A DNA stretch of 64,000 nt, taken from contig JAGRNT010000001.1 of the NCBI GenBank assembly GCA_020440605.1, forward strand, positions 124,001 through 188,000, written 5' to 3'. Positions 33,125-41,718 of this stretch are shown piece by piece. The position numbers and the translations under genes were made by a program. Source of the DNA: a bacterium. Its GTDB lineage: Bacteria; 4484-113; JAFGCY01. How positions within the stretch are numbered: the first letter of the stretch is position 1; the number at the start of each line of letters is the position of its first letter. The notes under the pieces were generated by a model that searched no databases, was not told where the DNA came from, and saw only the letters and a list, made by a program, of their open reading frames with translations.

Positions 33125-34308
33125 CTGCCGGGCTCCAGGTATTCGAGCTGCATTGTCATTTCCTCCACTGCGCGTTCATCCAGTTCCACGGGAGCTTCGC
33201 TGCCGGGTTCAATCATGCCGTCACTGCCCATCCGCACCGGTTCGCGCAGGATGTCGCGCTCAAAGTAGCGCGCGCTCGGCCCCAGGTCATGCGCCGTAGC
33301 CTGCGGCAGGCATGCCGCATGCCGCAGGTTGGCAACACGGCCCACGCCGCTCTCGAACATCCCGCCGATCCAGCAGCCCAGTCCCTTCGCAGCGCAGCGC
33401 TGCAGCAATGGCACGGCATTCAGCTGCCCGCCCACTCTTCCCGGCTTGAGGTTCAGTTCCGTCAGGGCCAGCATGGCGATTGCGCTTTCCAGTTCACCGG
33501 CGTGGTGCACTGACTCATCCAGGCAGAGCCGCAGTCCGGGCCGCTGTGCATGCAACCTCGCATGTAGGTCCAGCCGGTCCGGGGCGAAGGGCTGCTCCAG
33601 CATGGCAACACCCTCCGTCAGCTCCAGCACCAGCTCAAGTTCGTCCTCACTGAAACTGCCGTTGGCATCCAGCGCACACTCGGTATCAGCACAGGCGGCA
33701 ATTGCCGCCCGGAGCACGCCGTGATCCTGACTCGGGCTGCACTTGAGCTTGATCCGCCGGTAGCCCTCTGCCAGCGCCTGCTGCACGCGGCGTTCCGCAC
33801 TGGCCGCATCGTCGAAGATCCCGAGGCTGATCCCGGCCGGGATGCGGCTCAGGCGCTGCCCCGGCCAGCGGTCCAGCAGGTCCGGCACACCACTGCGGCG
33901 CAGCAGGTCCAACGCCGCATCAAGCACTGCCGCTGTCGTGAACTGCCAGCCGCGGATTCTCCTCAGGGCCTGCTGCAGTTCGGCGAGTCGCATACCGCTG
34001 CGCATGGCGGGCACGGCAAAAGAGCGCAGCACGGCGAGGCAGCCCTCCAGGAATTCAGCGTTGTAGTAGGGATCGGGGCGGGCGCTGCATTCAGCGATCC
34101 CGAACAGTCCGTCGCTGCCATGCAGGCGCACCAGCAGGGCTTCGCGCTGCAGGCGGCTGCCCACGGCACTGCGGAATGACTCATGCTGGGGCAGGCCCAG
34201 TACGCGCAGCTCCACCTTCGTGAAATGGAGGGGGCTGTCCAGCAGTCCGGACAGCTCCGCACCGGAGGGCTGTTGCCAGTTGTGGATTTCAGGACCGGTG
34301 CTTGCCAT
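33121..34308 (-). CDS. Enolase-superfamily N-acylamino acid racemase / o-succinylbenzoate synthase-like
   Basis: The 395-residue protein has the capping domain (about 30-150) and (beta/alpha)7-barrel of the muconate-lactonizing subgroup. Catalytic K187 and K189 lie in IKLKC, metal ligands are D214 (LDANGS), E238 (LEQP) and D264 (CLDES), and the second base K288 is in NLKPGRVGG. FESGVGRVANLRHA near the C-terminus is characteristic of OSBS/N-succinylamino acid racemases. No other menaquinone genes are near, and the gene is coupled (4-nt overlap) to D-aminoacylase and GNAT genes, so racemisation of N-acyl amino acids is the favoured role. It is the first gene of the operon. TATACT lies 17 nt before the ATG as a possible -10. 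Confidence 0.87.
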   Translation of the reverse strand: MASTGPEIHNWQQPSGAELSGLLDSPLHFTKVELRVLGLPQHESFRSAVGSRLQREALLVRLHGSDGLFGIAECSARPDPYYNAEFLEGCLAVLRSFAVPAMRSGMRLAELQQALRRIRGWQFTTAAVLDAALDLLRRSGVPDLLDRWPGQRLSRIPAGISLGIFDDAASAERRVQQALAEGYRRIKLKCSPSQDHGVLRAAIAACADTECALDANGSFSEDELELVLELTEGVAMLEQPFAPDRLDLHARLHAQRPGLRLCLDESVHHAGELESAIAMLALTELNLKPGRVGGQLNAVPLLQRCAAKGLGCWIGGMFESGVGRVANLRHAACLPQATAHDLGPSARYFERDILREPVRMGSDGMIEPGSEAPVELDERAVEEMTMQLEYLEPGR

Positions 34309-34341
34309 AAGCGGGGCTCAGGGCAAGTATAGCGCCCGGCC

Positions 34342-34773
34342 TCAGCCGGCCGTGGCCACGCTCTGGCGCTGGCTGACGAGCATCCCGCGCAGCAGGTGCA
34401 CCAGTTCGGCCTCGTTGATCGGCTTGCCCATCAGCCGGCAGACCCCCTGTGCCAGGTACTGCTGCGCCAGCGAAGCCGTGATCACGCCGCTGATCACGAC
34501 GATTGAGGCCTCCGGGCAGAATGAGCGCAGAGCCGCGATGATGTGCAGACCCGTGCCGTCCGGCAGTTCATGATCGAGGATGATCACGTCGGGGCTGATC
34601 CGCGGCGCGAGCAGCACGGCCTCGCGACCGCTGCCGACGATCGCGCAGATCCCGATCCTGTTCTGTTCGAGCACTGCCTGGTAGCGGCGCTGCATCACCT
34701 CGGAATCCTCGATGACGAATACGCCGCCCTCACAGTTCCCTTCCGGCTGTTTCCTGCGACTTTGCATGTTCAT
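34342..34773 (-). CDS. Stand-alone response-regulator receiver domain (CheY-like)
   Basis: The 143-residue protein is a single receiver domain: acidic pair E22 and D23 in VIEDSEV, phosphoacceptor D67 in IILDHELPDG, S95 in IVVISGV, and conserved K117 in LMGKPIN. There is no output domain, as in CheY or Spo0F proteins. Phosphorylation by a histidine kinase outside the window is expected. It lies divergent from two HDOD genes, and the chemoreceptor at 20.4 kb makes a chemotaxis or motility link plausible. The first ~15 residues are a charged extension. The CACGTGG sequence occurs twice in the divergent promoter region (34779-34785 and 34833-34839). Confidence 0.88.
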   Translation of the reverse strand: MNMQSRRKQPEGNCEGGVFVIEDSEVMQRRYQAVLEQNRIGICAIVGSGREAVLLAPRISPDVIILDHELPDGTGLHIIAALRSFCPEASIVVISGVITASLAQQYLAQGVCRLMGKPINEAELVHLLRGMLVSQRQSVATAG

Positions 34774-35009
34774 CCGTTCACGTGGTCAACGTGCCTCTTG
34801 GGCTGGACTGCCAGAAGATACCAGCTAAAGCACACGTGGTTTGGACGGGCGGTGCTGGCAACCGGGATTTCATCATTGCCACCCTCTGTGGGGAATGCCC
34901 CGGTTAACTCCCGTGCAAATGCCCTGTGATTTCACCGCGCTCTGACTTCCGGTAAGGCTCATGGTGTTAGAACATCTGTCAGAAGAACAGGAGGATCTGA
35001 TCCGCCGCT

Positions 35010-35930
35010 ATGACAGAAGACCGCACAAGCAGCCCGACCGTCAACCGCCTGCCAGGCTGGGATGACCTCGGCGCGGAGACCCGCACTGAGTGGGAATCGC
35101 TGATCTCGAGGATCAGCCTCCCGCCGATGTACAAGCATTCAGCGGGCAGCACCGCCGACAACTTCCGCCCGAAGGAGCTGGCCGCCGACATCGAGGCCGA
35201 CCCCGTGATCAGCGGGACGATCATCGCCGTTGCCAACTCGGCCAAGATCGGCCTCTCCAGCCCGATCATGACCGTTGACCGTGCGATCGTGCACCTGGGC
35301 TTCAACCTGATCGTCTCGATCATCAGCAGCTACCAGCTGCAGCAGGCACTGGCCAGCGGCCAGGGGGTCTCGCGCGAGTTCCTGGACCTGATCCGCCGCT
35401 GGTCGGCGACAGCGCGCACGGCCACGCTGCACTTCTTCAAGCGGGCCTCGATGCTGGACCGCCATGAGGAAGCTCCCACCGTCGCGCTGCTGGCACGGCT
35501 GGGCACGGTGATCCTCGCGATGAGCAGCAATCCGCCGCGCAGCAGCTACCTGACCCTTCCGGATGAACCGGCCCGCCTGCAGCATGAGCTCGCCGAATTC
35601 AGTGTGACCAGCCCCCTGCTCAGTGGCCGGCTGGTGCGCCACTGGACCCTGCCGGAGCCGATCCCGAGCATGGTTGACAATCTCTGGAAGCCGGTGCTTC
35701 TGGATCTGGAGCCCACTGAGGAGCACCGGGCCCTGACCCTGCTGGCGCTGAGCGTGAACCTGGCCGACACCTACATGAACTACAGCCGTGTGACCCCCGA
35801 GGAGTTCCTCGGGCGCAATGCCTACCAGACCCTTGCTGCCAATCTGGCGAAGATGGAGCTGCTGGAGATCGTCAATGACACCTGGGAGAGCAAGCTGATG
35901 CAGCGCGAGCTCGAGGCAGCGTCCTACTGA
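35010..35930 (+). CDS. HDOD-domain signalling protein
   Basis: The 306-residue protein has one HDOD domain (about 35-235): the opening MYKHSAGS is followed by ELAADIEADPVISGTIIAVANSAKIG and DRAIVHLGFNLIVSIISS, the typical signature helices. The HD metal residues are absent, as usual for HDOD. These proteins act in bacterial signal transduction, often with motility, chemotaxis or cyclic-di-GMP circuits. An AGGAGG stands 16 nt before the ATG, rather far, so the start is uncertain by a few codons. The stop overlaps the next HDOD gene by one base (TGATG). Confidence 0.85.
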   Translation: MTEDRTSSPTVNRLPGWDDLGAETRTEWESLISRISLPPMYKHSAGSTADNFRPKELAADIEADPVISGTIIAVANSAKIGLSSPIMTVDRAIVHLGFNLIVSIISSYQLQQALASGQGVSREFLDLIRRWSATARTATLHFFKRASMLDRHEEAPTVALLARLGTVILAMSSNPPRSSYLTLPDEPARLQHELAEFSVTSPLLSGRLVRHWTLPEPIPSMVDNLWKPVLLDLEPTEEHRALTLLALSVNLADTYMNYSRVTPEEFLGRNAYQTLAANLAKMELLEIVNDTWESKLMQRELEAASY

Positions 35931-36862
35931 TGACCGCGGATGTGAAGGAGCTTCTGCACAGCGAGAGCCGCGTGCACAGTTTCGAGGAACTGAGCGAGGA
36001 ACGCCGTGCCTACTGGGACATGCTGATCAGCACGCGCGCCATCCCCTCGCTCTACACCGGCCAGTGCCGCGGAATGGAGCACCTGGAATGCTCCGACTGC
36101 CACGAGACCCTGCGCCGCATCCAGACCGACCCGCTGCTTTCCAGCAAGATCCTGTTCGTTGCCAATTCCACGCGCACCGGGCGGCGCAATCCGCTGCGCA
36201 ACGTGGAGAAGGCCTGCCGCCAGCTCGGCCAGGAACTCGTGCTCTCCATCGTGCTGACCTACGAGATGGAGAACGACATGCGCGAGGACAACCAGGTCCC
36301 GAAGCGCCTGCTGCAGTACATCCGCAACCATTCCACGCTCTGCCATGTGCTGGCCGGGATCTACACGAAGGAGATCAGCATTGGCGAGCCCGAGGCCGTG
36401 ATCCAGGCTGCGCTGCTCAGCTCGGTGACGACGCTGCTCTATGCCCAGACCAGCCAGTTCGACGAGGACACCTATCTCTCCTTCCCGGATGAGCAGCAGC
36501 GCCTGCTGCATGAGGAAGAGCTGTGGGGCGTCAGCTCACCTGTAATCGCCCGGCGCATGCTCGGCACCTGGGGGCTCGTGGACCCGATCCCCGAACTTGC
36601 CGGCCGCCGCCATGAGCCGCTGCTGCGCATGCTGGATGTGGACGTGCCGATGCATGAGCAGCGCCAGCTCTGCCTGATCGCCGTGATCAACGCCCTGGCG
36701 CATGGCTACATCGCCCGCCAGAGCACCTCACCGGAGATCCTGCTGGACCGCCGCAACTACACCATCCTCAGGAAGAACCTGATCGCCTGCGGGCTCTACG
36801 TCGCCGTCGGCCGCCACTGGGGCAAGCGCAGCACGGAGAACATCCTGCGCGCCGCCTACTGA
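35930..36862 (+). CDS. HDOD-domain signalling protein, second tandem copy
   Basis: The 310-residue paralogue of the preceding gene is joined to it by a TGATG stop/start overlap, so the two are translationally coupled and probably function together. The HDOD domain (about 38-240) reads IPSLYTGQ, then ETLRRIQTDPLLSSKILFVANSTRTGRRN and EKACRQLGQELVLSIVLTY. Four cysteines occur; CSDCHETL (C-x-x-C) near the start is absent from the first copy and could bind a metal or act as a redox switch. It converges on the PII-like gene with 7 nt between stop codons. Confidence 0.85.
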   Translation: MTADVKELLHSESRVHSFEELSEERRAYWDMLISTRAIPSLYTGQCRGMEHLECSDCHETLRRIQTDPLLSSKILFVANSTRTGRRNPLRNVEKACRQLGQELVLSIVLTYEMENDMREDNQVPKRLLQYIRNHSTLCHVLAGIYTKEISIGEPEAVIQAALLSSVTTLLYAQTSQFDEDTYLSFPDEQQRLLHEEELWGVSSPVIARRMLGTWGLVDPIPELAGRRHEPLLRMLDVDVPMHEQRQLCLIAVINALAHGYIARQSTSPEILLDRRNYTILRKNLIACGLYVAVGRHWGKRSTENILRAAY

Positions 36863-36869
36863 GCCCCGC

Positions 36870-37211
36870 TCAGACAGCCGCCTCGCCGCGCTCCCCGGTG
36901 CTGATCCGCACCGCCTCCACGACATCCAGCACATAGATCTTGCCATCGCCGCGCAGCCCGGTATGCGCATGGCGCTGAATCATGGCAACGACCTGCTCCG
37001 CCAGTTCATCGCGCACGACGAGCTCCAGTTTCACATGCTGCACGAAGCGCACGTCATCGCCGCTGAGCGGAGTGGCACTGTCGCCACCCCGCCCCCGGCC
37101 ATAACCCTCCACGCGGTTGAAGGACATCCCGGTCAGACCCTCGATGGCACTCAGACCGCGCATCACCTCATCCAGCTTGAAGGGCTTGATGTAAGCCTTG
37201 ATCTCCTTCAT
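36870..37211 (-). CDS. PII-family regulator linked to heavy-metal efflux
   Basis: The 113-residue protein has the PII ferredoxin-like fold with MKEIKAYIKPFKLDEVMRGL at the start and the C-terminal signature GLRGDGKIYVLDVVEAVRI. The T-loop is GYGRGRGG then DSATPLSGDD; it lacks the tyrosine that GlnD uridylylates in classical GlnB/GlnK. Non-canonical PII proteins lying beside RND metal pumps form a known separate group. The start is the ATG at 37211, one base after the stop of the RND pump gene. It is the last gene of the four-gene operon and presumably modulates or senses metal export rather than nitrogen status; there is no glnA or amtB nearby. Confidence 0.87.
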   Translation of the reverse strand: MKEIKAYIKPFKLDEVMRGLSAIEGLTGMSFNRVEGYGRGRGGDSATPLSGDDVRFVQHVKLELVVRDELAEQVVAMIQRHAHTGLRGDGKIYVLDVVEAVRISTGERGEAAV

Positions 37212-37212
37212 G

Positions 37213-40200
37213 TCATGCTCCCTCGCCTTGTTTGGCAACTTCCGGCGCCTGCTCGCGGCGCGGTGCATCCGCCAGCCAGCGGTACAGGGCCGGCAGCACG
37301 AGCAGCGTCAGTACGGTGCTCGTGATCAGCCCGCCCATCACGACCACGGCCAGCGGGCGCTGCACCTCGCTGCCGGTGCCGGTGGCGTACAGCAGCGGGA
37401 TCAGCCCGAGCCCGGTTGTCAGTGCGGTCATCAGCACGGGCCTGAGCCGCAGCAGCGCACCCTCCACACTCGCCCGGTCAATCGGCACACCGTCGCGCAC
37501 GAGCTGGTTCAGGTAGGTCACGAGCACCATCCCGTTCTCGAGTGCGATCCCGAACAGTGCGATGAAGCCCACCGAGGCCGGCACACTCAGGTTCTCACCT
37601 GAGATGTACAGTCCGACGATGCCGCCGACCAGTGCCAGCGGGATGTTGAGGATGATCAGCAGCGCATTCTTCAGGCTGTTGAAGCTCGAGAACAGCAGCA
37701 TGAACACCAGTGCCAGCGTGACCGGCACCACCACCAGCAGGCGGCGGTTGGCCTCCTGCTGCAGCTGGAACTGCCCGCCCCAGCTCACGATGTAGCCCGG
37801 CGGGAAGCTGACCTGCGCATCGATCGCCGCCTGGGCCTCATGCACGAAACTGCCGATGTCGCGCCCGCGCACGTTGCACTGCACGTTGATCAGGCGCTGC
37901 GTGTTCTCACGCGTGATCGCGCGTGCGCCGATGGCCTTCTCGATCGTTGCCAGCGAACTGAGCGGCACGAGCTGGCCCTCCGGCGTATGCACCAGCAGCC
38001 GCCCGATTGCCTCCGGGGTGTCACGGTACTGCTCGGCGAAGCGCACCACGATGTCCCAGCGGCGGATGCCCTCGTAGATCTGCCCCGCCCCGGCCCCGCC
38101 GACCGCAGCCGCGATCACCTCCTGCACCTCGCTCACCGACAGCCCGTAGCGCGCGATCGCCTCACGGTTGATGTCAATCCGCAGCTGCGGCGTGCCGCTG
38201 ATCTGGTCACTGCTGACGTCTGCAGCACCGGGCACGGTGCGGATCACCTGCTCCACCTTGTTCGCCAATTTCTTCAGTTCCTCGGTGTCCTCACCGAAGA
38301 TCTTGATTGCCAGCTCGGCCTTGGTGCCGGTCACCAGTTCGTCCACCGCCACCGCGATCGGCTGGCTGAAGTTGAAGGTGATGCCCGGGAAGTTCTCGAA
38401 GGCATGGCTCATCAGCTCGATCAGCTCCTCGCTCGAGACCTGGCGCTCCCATTCCTCATGGGGACGCAGCTCCACAAAGACCTCGCTGGAGTTGACGCCA
38501 TGCGCATGCGCACCGACCTCACCGCTGCCGGTGCGGGTCACGACGCGCGAAACCTCCGGGAATTCCTGCAGCAGCTGCTTCTCGAAGCGCAGCATCGCAT
38601 CACTGCTGGTCTGCAGGCTGATGCTCGGCGCTGCCGTGGCCTGCACGAGGATGTCACCCTCGTTCAGGCGCGGCACGAACTCACTGCCGAGCTGCGGGAA
38701 TGTCCAGGCCCCGATTGCCAGCATCACGATCGCCAGCAGCACCGCCAGCCAGCGCTGGCGCACGAACAGGCTGACAACGGGCCGGTAGGGCAGCTGCAGC
38801 ATGCGCACGATCCACAGCTCCTGCGGCTCGGCACCGGGCTTCTGCTCGGCCCGTTTCTTCGGGGCCCGCATCAGCAGGTAGCTGAACACCGGCGCGAGGA
38901 TGATCGCGAACATCAGCGAGCCGCCCATGGCCAGCGCCACGGTGTAGGCCAGCGGACGGAAGGTCTTGCCCTCCACGCCCTGCAGTGCGAACAGCGGGAT
39001 GAACACGATGATGATGATCGAGATCGCGAACACGATCGGCTGGATCACCTCGCCCACGGCCTGCACCACCGTGTGGAAGCGCGATTCACCGGGCCGCGAC
39101 TCACGCAGCAGGCGGTCCACGTTCTCCACGATCACGATCGTGCCGTCCACCATCATTCCGATGGCGATCGCCAGGCCGCCGAGGCTCATCATGTTGGCGC
39201 TCATCCCGGTCAGCTTCATCACGATGAAGGCGAAGCCGATCGAGAATGGGATTGACAGCGCCACCACCGTACTCGGGCGGAAGCCGCCCATGAAGATCAG
39301 CAGCACCAGCGCCACGAGCGCGATGCCCTGCAGCAGCGCACTGGAGATCGTGTTCACGACCTCGCCGACGAGCGTGCCCTGGTCGTAGTAGGGCCTGACG
39401 ACCACACCCTCCGGCAGCACCTCGTTGATCTCATCGAGGCGCGCCTTGACGTCGTCAATCACCTCGTTGGAGTTGGTGCCGATCAGCTTCAGCACCATCC
39501 CGACGACGGTCTCGGTCTCGCCGTTGAGCGTGGCCGTACCGCGCCGCACCTCGGAGCCCGGCACGACCTCCGCCACCTGGCTGAGGTAGACCGGAGTGCC
39601 GTGCTCCACCTTGACGGCGATCTGCTCGAGGGCCGCGTTGCCATCGGCCAGGCCGACGCTGCGCACGACGAACTCCTCCTCGTTCTGCACGATGAACTGC
39701 GCGCCGATGTTGGCATTGTTGGCCTCGACCGCCTCGATGATGTCATGCAGCGAGAGGTCGTAGCGCAGCAGCTCGCCCGGTTTGACGAGGATGTGGTACT
39801 GCCGCACGTCACCGCCGATGCTCAGCACCTCGGTCACGCCCGGCACGGTCTGCAAGTTGTACTTGATGATCCAGTCGTTGATCTCGCGCAGCTCCTGCGG
39901 CGAGTAGCTGCCCGTTGTGTCCTCGAGGTAGTAGAACAGGATCTGGCCCATGCCCGTGGTGGTCGGGCCCATCTCCGGTTCGCCGAAGCCCTCGGGGATC
40001 TGTTCGCGCGCATGCCCGAGCCGTTCGCCGACGAGCTGGCGCGCGAAGTAGATGTCCATCCCGTCCTCGAAGTAGATGTTGACGACGCTCAGGCCGTAGA
40101 TGCTCACCGAGCGGATCTCCACCAGGCGCGGCAGGCCGTTCATCGCCACCTCGATCGGGTAGGTCACGAACTTCTCCACCTCCTCGGGGGCCAGGCCCTC

Positions 40201-40356
40201 GGTGACGGCGAAGACCTGCACCATTGATGGCGTGACATCCGGGAAGGCATCGACCTGCAGGCCGCGGTAGCTGTAGTAGCCGGCCCCGACCACGATCGCG
40301 CAGAGGATGATGAACAGCAGCCTGCTGCGCAGTACGAATTCCATGAAGTGATTCAT
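37213..40356 (-). CDS. Heavy-metal RND efflux pump, CusA/CzcA family
   Basis: The 1047-residue inner-membrane transporter has the 12-helix RND plan with two large periplasmic loops. Typical segments are FPDVTPSMVQV near the start, the fourth helix GGLAIAIGMMVDGTIVIVEN with the proton-relay Asp, GSEFVPRLNEGDI at the start of the second half, and IALFGIALENGMVLVTYLNQ in helix 10. It exports divalent or monovalent metal ions by proton antiport together with the adaptor and outer-membrane genes just upstream. The order of the operon is outer-membrane factor, adaptor, pump, PII. Metal identity (Cu/Ag versus Zn/Co/Cd) is not certain by eye. Confidence 0.93.
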   Translation of the reverse strand: MNHFMEFVLRSRLLFIILCAIVVGAGYYSYRGLQVDAFPDVTPSMVQVFAVTEGLAPEEVEKFVTYPIEVAMNGLPRLVEIRSVSIYGLSVVNIYFEDGMDIYFARQLVGERLGHAREQIPEGFGEPEMGPTTTGMGQILFYYLEDTTGSYSPQELREINDWIIKYNLQTVPGVTEVLSIGGDVRQYHILVKPGELLRYDLSLHDIIEAVEANNANIGAQFIVQNEEEFVVRSVGLADGNAALEQIAVKVEHGTPVYLSQVAEVVPGSEVRRGTATLNGETETVVGMVLKLIGTNSNEVIDDVKARLDEINEVLPEGVVVRPYYDQGTLVGEVVNTISSALLQGIALVALVLLIFMGGFRPSTVVALSIPFSIGFAFIVMKLTGMSANMMSLGGLAIAIGMMVDGTIVIVENVDRLLRESRPGESRFHTVVQAVGEVIQPIVFAISIIIIVFIPLFALQGVEGKTFRPLAYTVALAMGGSLMFAIILAPVFSYLLMRAPKKRAEQKPGAEPQELWIVRMLQLPYRPVVSLFVRQRWLAVLLAIVMLAIGAWTFPQLGSEFVPRLNEGDILVQATAAPSISLQTSSDAMLRFEKQLLQEFPEVSRVVTRTGSGEVGAHAHGVNSSEVFVELRPHEEWERQVSSEELIELMSHAFENFPGITFNFSQPIAVAVDELVTGTKAELAIKIFGEDTEELKKLANKVEQVIRTVPGAADVSSDQISGTPQLRIDINREAIARYGLSVSEVQEVIAAAVGGAGAGQIYEGIRRWDIVVRFAEQYRDTPEAIGRLLVHTPEGQLVPLSSLATIEKAIGARAITRENTQRLINVQCNVRGRDIGSFVHEAQAAIDAQVSFPPGYIVSWGGQFQLQQEANRRLLVVVPVTLALVFMLLFSSFNSLKNALLIILNIPLALVGGIVGLYISGENLSVPASVGFIALFGIALENGMVLVTYLNQLVRDGVPIDRASVEGALLRLRPVLMTALTTGLGLIPLLYATGTGSEVQRPLAVVVMGGLITSTVLTLLVLPALYRWLADAPRREQAPEVAKQGEGA

Positions 40357-40365
40357 CAGGCCCCC

Positions 40366-41718
40366 CTAGTGCGCATGCCCGGCGTGCGGATCGAAGGTAC
40401 CCTTCAGCAGCTCGGCCTTGAGCTGGAACGCGCCCTCCACTACTATCTCCTCACCCGGGCGCAGGCCCGCGAGGATCTCGGTGCCGCTCGCGGTGGAGCG
40501 TCCCGTGCTGACGACGCGGGGCTCGAAGCCCAGCCCGCTGCGCACGAACACCAGCTTGTCCTCGTCGAGCTCGATCACGCTGTCGCGCGGGACCACGATG
40601 TCAACGGTGTCGCCGCCGATCTCCACACGGCCGGTCACGAACAGACCCGGGCGGAAGGCCGGACTGCTGCGCTCGAGCACCACCCTGGCAACGGCCGTGC
40701 GGGTCGCCTCGCCGACGATCGGCTCGATATAGTCGATGTAGCCCGTCTCGGCGGGGATCCCGTGGCCGGGGTCGACCAGCACCTCCAGGCCCTCGCGCAC
40801 GTCGGCCATGTCCTCCGGGTAGACATTGAGCCGCACCCAGAGGCTGTCCATGTTGCCGATCGTGAACACCGGCTCATCCGTGCCGACCATCTCACCCTTG
40901 GTGACATGCTTCTCGATGATCTCCCCGGAGGCCGGGGCATAGACGGTGAAGCCCGTCAGGCTGGCCTCGGGATTGGCAACGATCCCCGCGATCTGCGCAT
41001 CACTCACGCCCAGCGCATGCAGGGTCTGCTCGATCCCGCGCTTCTCGATCAGCTTCTCCTCCACGGCCTGCTTCGCCGCCAGATATTCCTGCTCGGCGCT
41101 GATGCCCTTCTCGACCAGCATCTGCTCGCGCTGCGCGGTCTCCTCGAGCAGGGCCAGCTGGCTGAGCACGGCCAGATAGCCGCTCTTGTGCTCCGCCAGT
41201 TCGGTGCTGTCAATCTCGAGCATCGCAGCCCCGCTGGCAACGCTGTCGCCGAGCGTGTAGCGCACGCTGCGCACGATGCCGGCGACGCGCGGGATCACGT
41301 GCGTGACCATGTCCTCGTTGATCCCGACCTCCCCGGTCAGCTCCAGCTCACGCCCGAGGCTGCCCGGCCCGGCCGGTGCGCTGGCGATCCCCAGCTCGCG
41401 GATCTGCTCGGCGGTCAGGCTGATCTTCGCTGCCTTCTCCGCCCCGTGGTCATGCCCCTCATGCTCATCATGCCCATCCCCGCCCTCGGCATGCGCCGCA
41501 TGGTCGTGGTCGTCATGTTCATCGGCGGCGGGCTCGGCATGCGCCGCATGGTCGTGATCGTCATGCTCATCGGCAGCCGGCTCGGCATGCGCCGCATGGT
41601 CGTGTCCGTCGTGGTCGTCATGGCTGTCCGCCGTCCTCGCCTTCCCCGCCGGACAGCCACTCAGGCAGGTCAGCAGCGGCAGCAGAAGCAGCAGCAGGAT
41701 GGTGTGTGTTCTATTCAT
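40366..41718 (-). CDS. RND periplasmic adaptor (CusB/CzcB-like) with His-rich N-terminal domain
   Basis: The 450-residue membrane-fusion protein has a lipobox (LTCLSGC, C22), a His/Asp-rich segment (about 31-92, 17 histidines) and then the barrel-sandwich/alpha-hairpin/beta-barrel adaptor core (about 100-430). The region EIGINEDMVTHVIPRVAGIV is the lipoyl-like half-motif. It ends in DPHAGHAH, again His-rich. It links the inner-membrane pump to the outer-membrane factor and, with its His-rich arm, probably gathers periplasmic metal ions for export. It overlaps the outer-membrane factor gene by 8 nt and precedes the pump gene by 9 nt. Confidence 0.92.
   Translation of the reverse strand: MNRTHTILLLLLLPLLTCLSGCPAGKARTADSHDDHDGHDHAAHAEPAADEHDDHDHAAHAEPAADEHDDHDHAAHAEGGDGHDEHEGHDHGAEKAAKISLTAEQIRELGIASAPAGPGSLGRELELTGEVGINEDMVTHVIPRVAGIVRSVRYTLGDSVASGAAMLEIDSTELAEHKSGYLAVLSQLALLEETAQREQMLVEKGISAEQEYLAAKQAVEEKLIEKRGIEQTLHALGVSDAQIAGIVANPEASLTGFTVYAPASGEIIEKHVTKGEMVGTDEPVFTIGNMDSLWVRLNVYPEDMADVREGLEVLVDPGHGIPAETGYIDYIEPIVGEATRTAVARVVLERSSPAFRPGLFVTGRVEIGGDTVDIVVPRDSVIELDEDKLVFVRSGLGFEPRVVSTGRSTASGTEILAGLRPGEEIVVEGAFQLKAELLKGTFDPHAGHAH
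41491..41586 (-). repeat. Two tandem 48-bp repeats encoding a His/Asp metal-binding motif
   Basis: Residues 45-60 and 61-76 of the adaptor are the identical 16-mer AEPAADEHDDHDHAAH. A diverged third unit precedes them (residues 29-44). The copy number could vary between strains by slippage. Confidence 0.8.
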
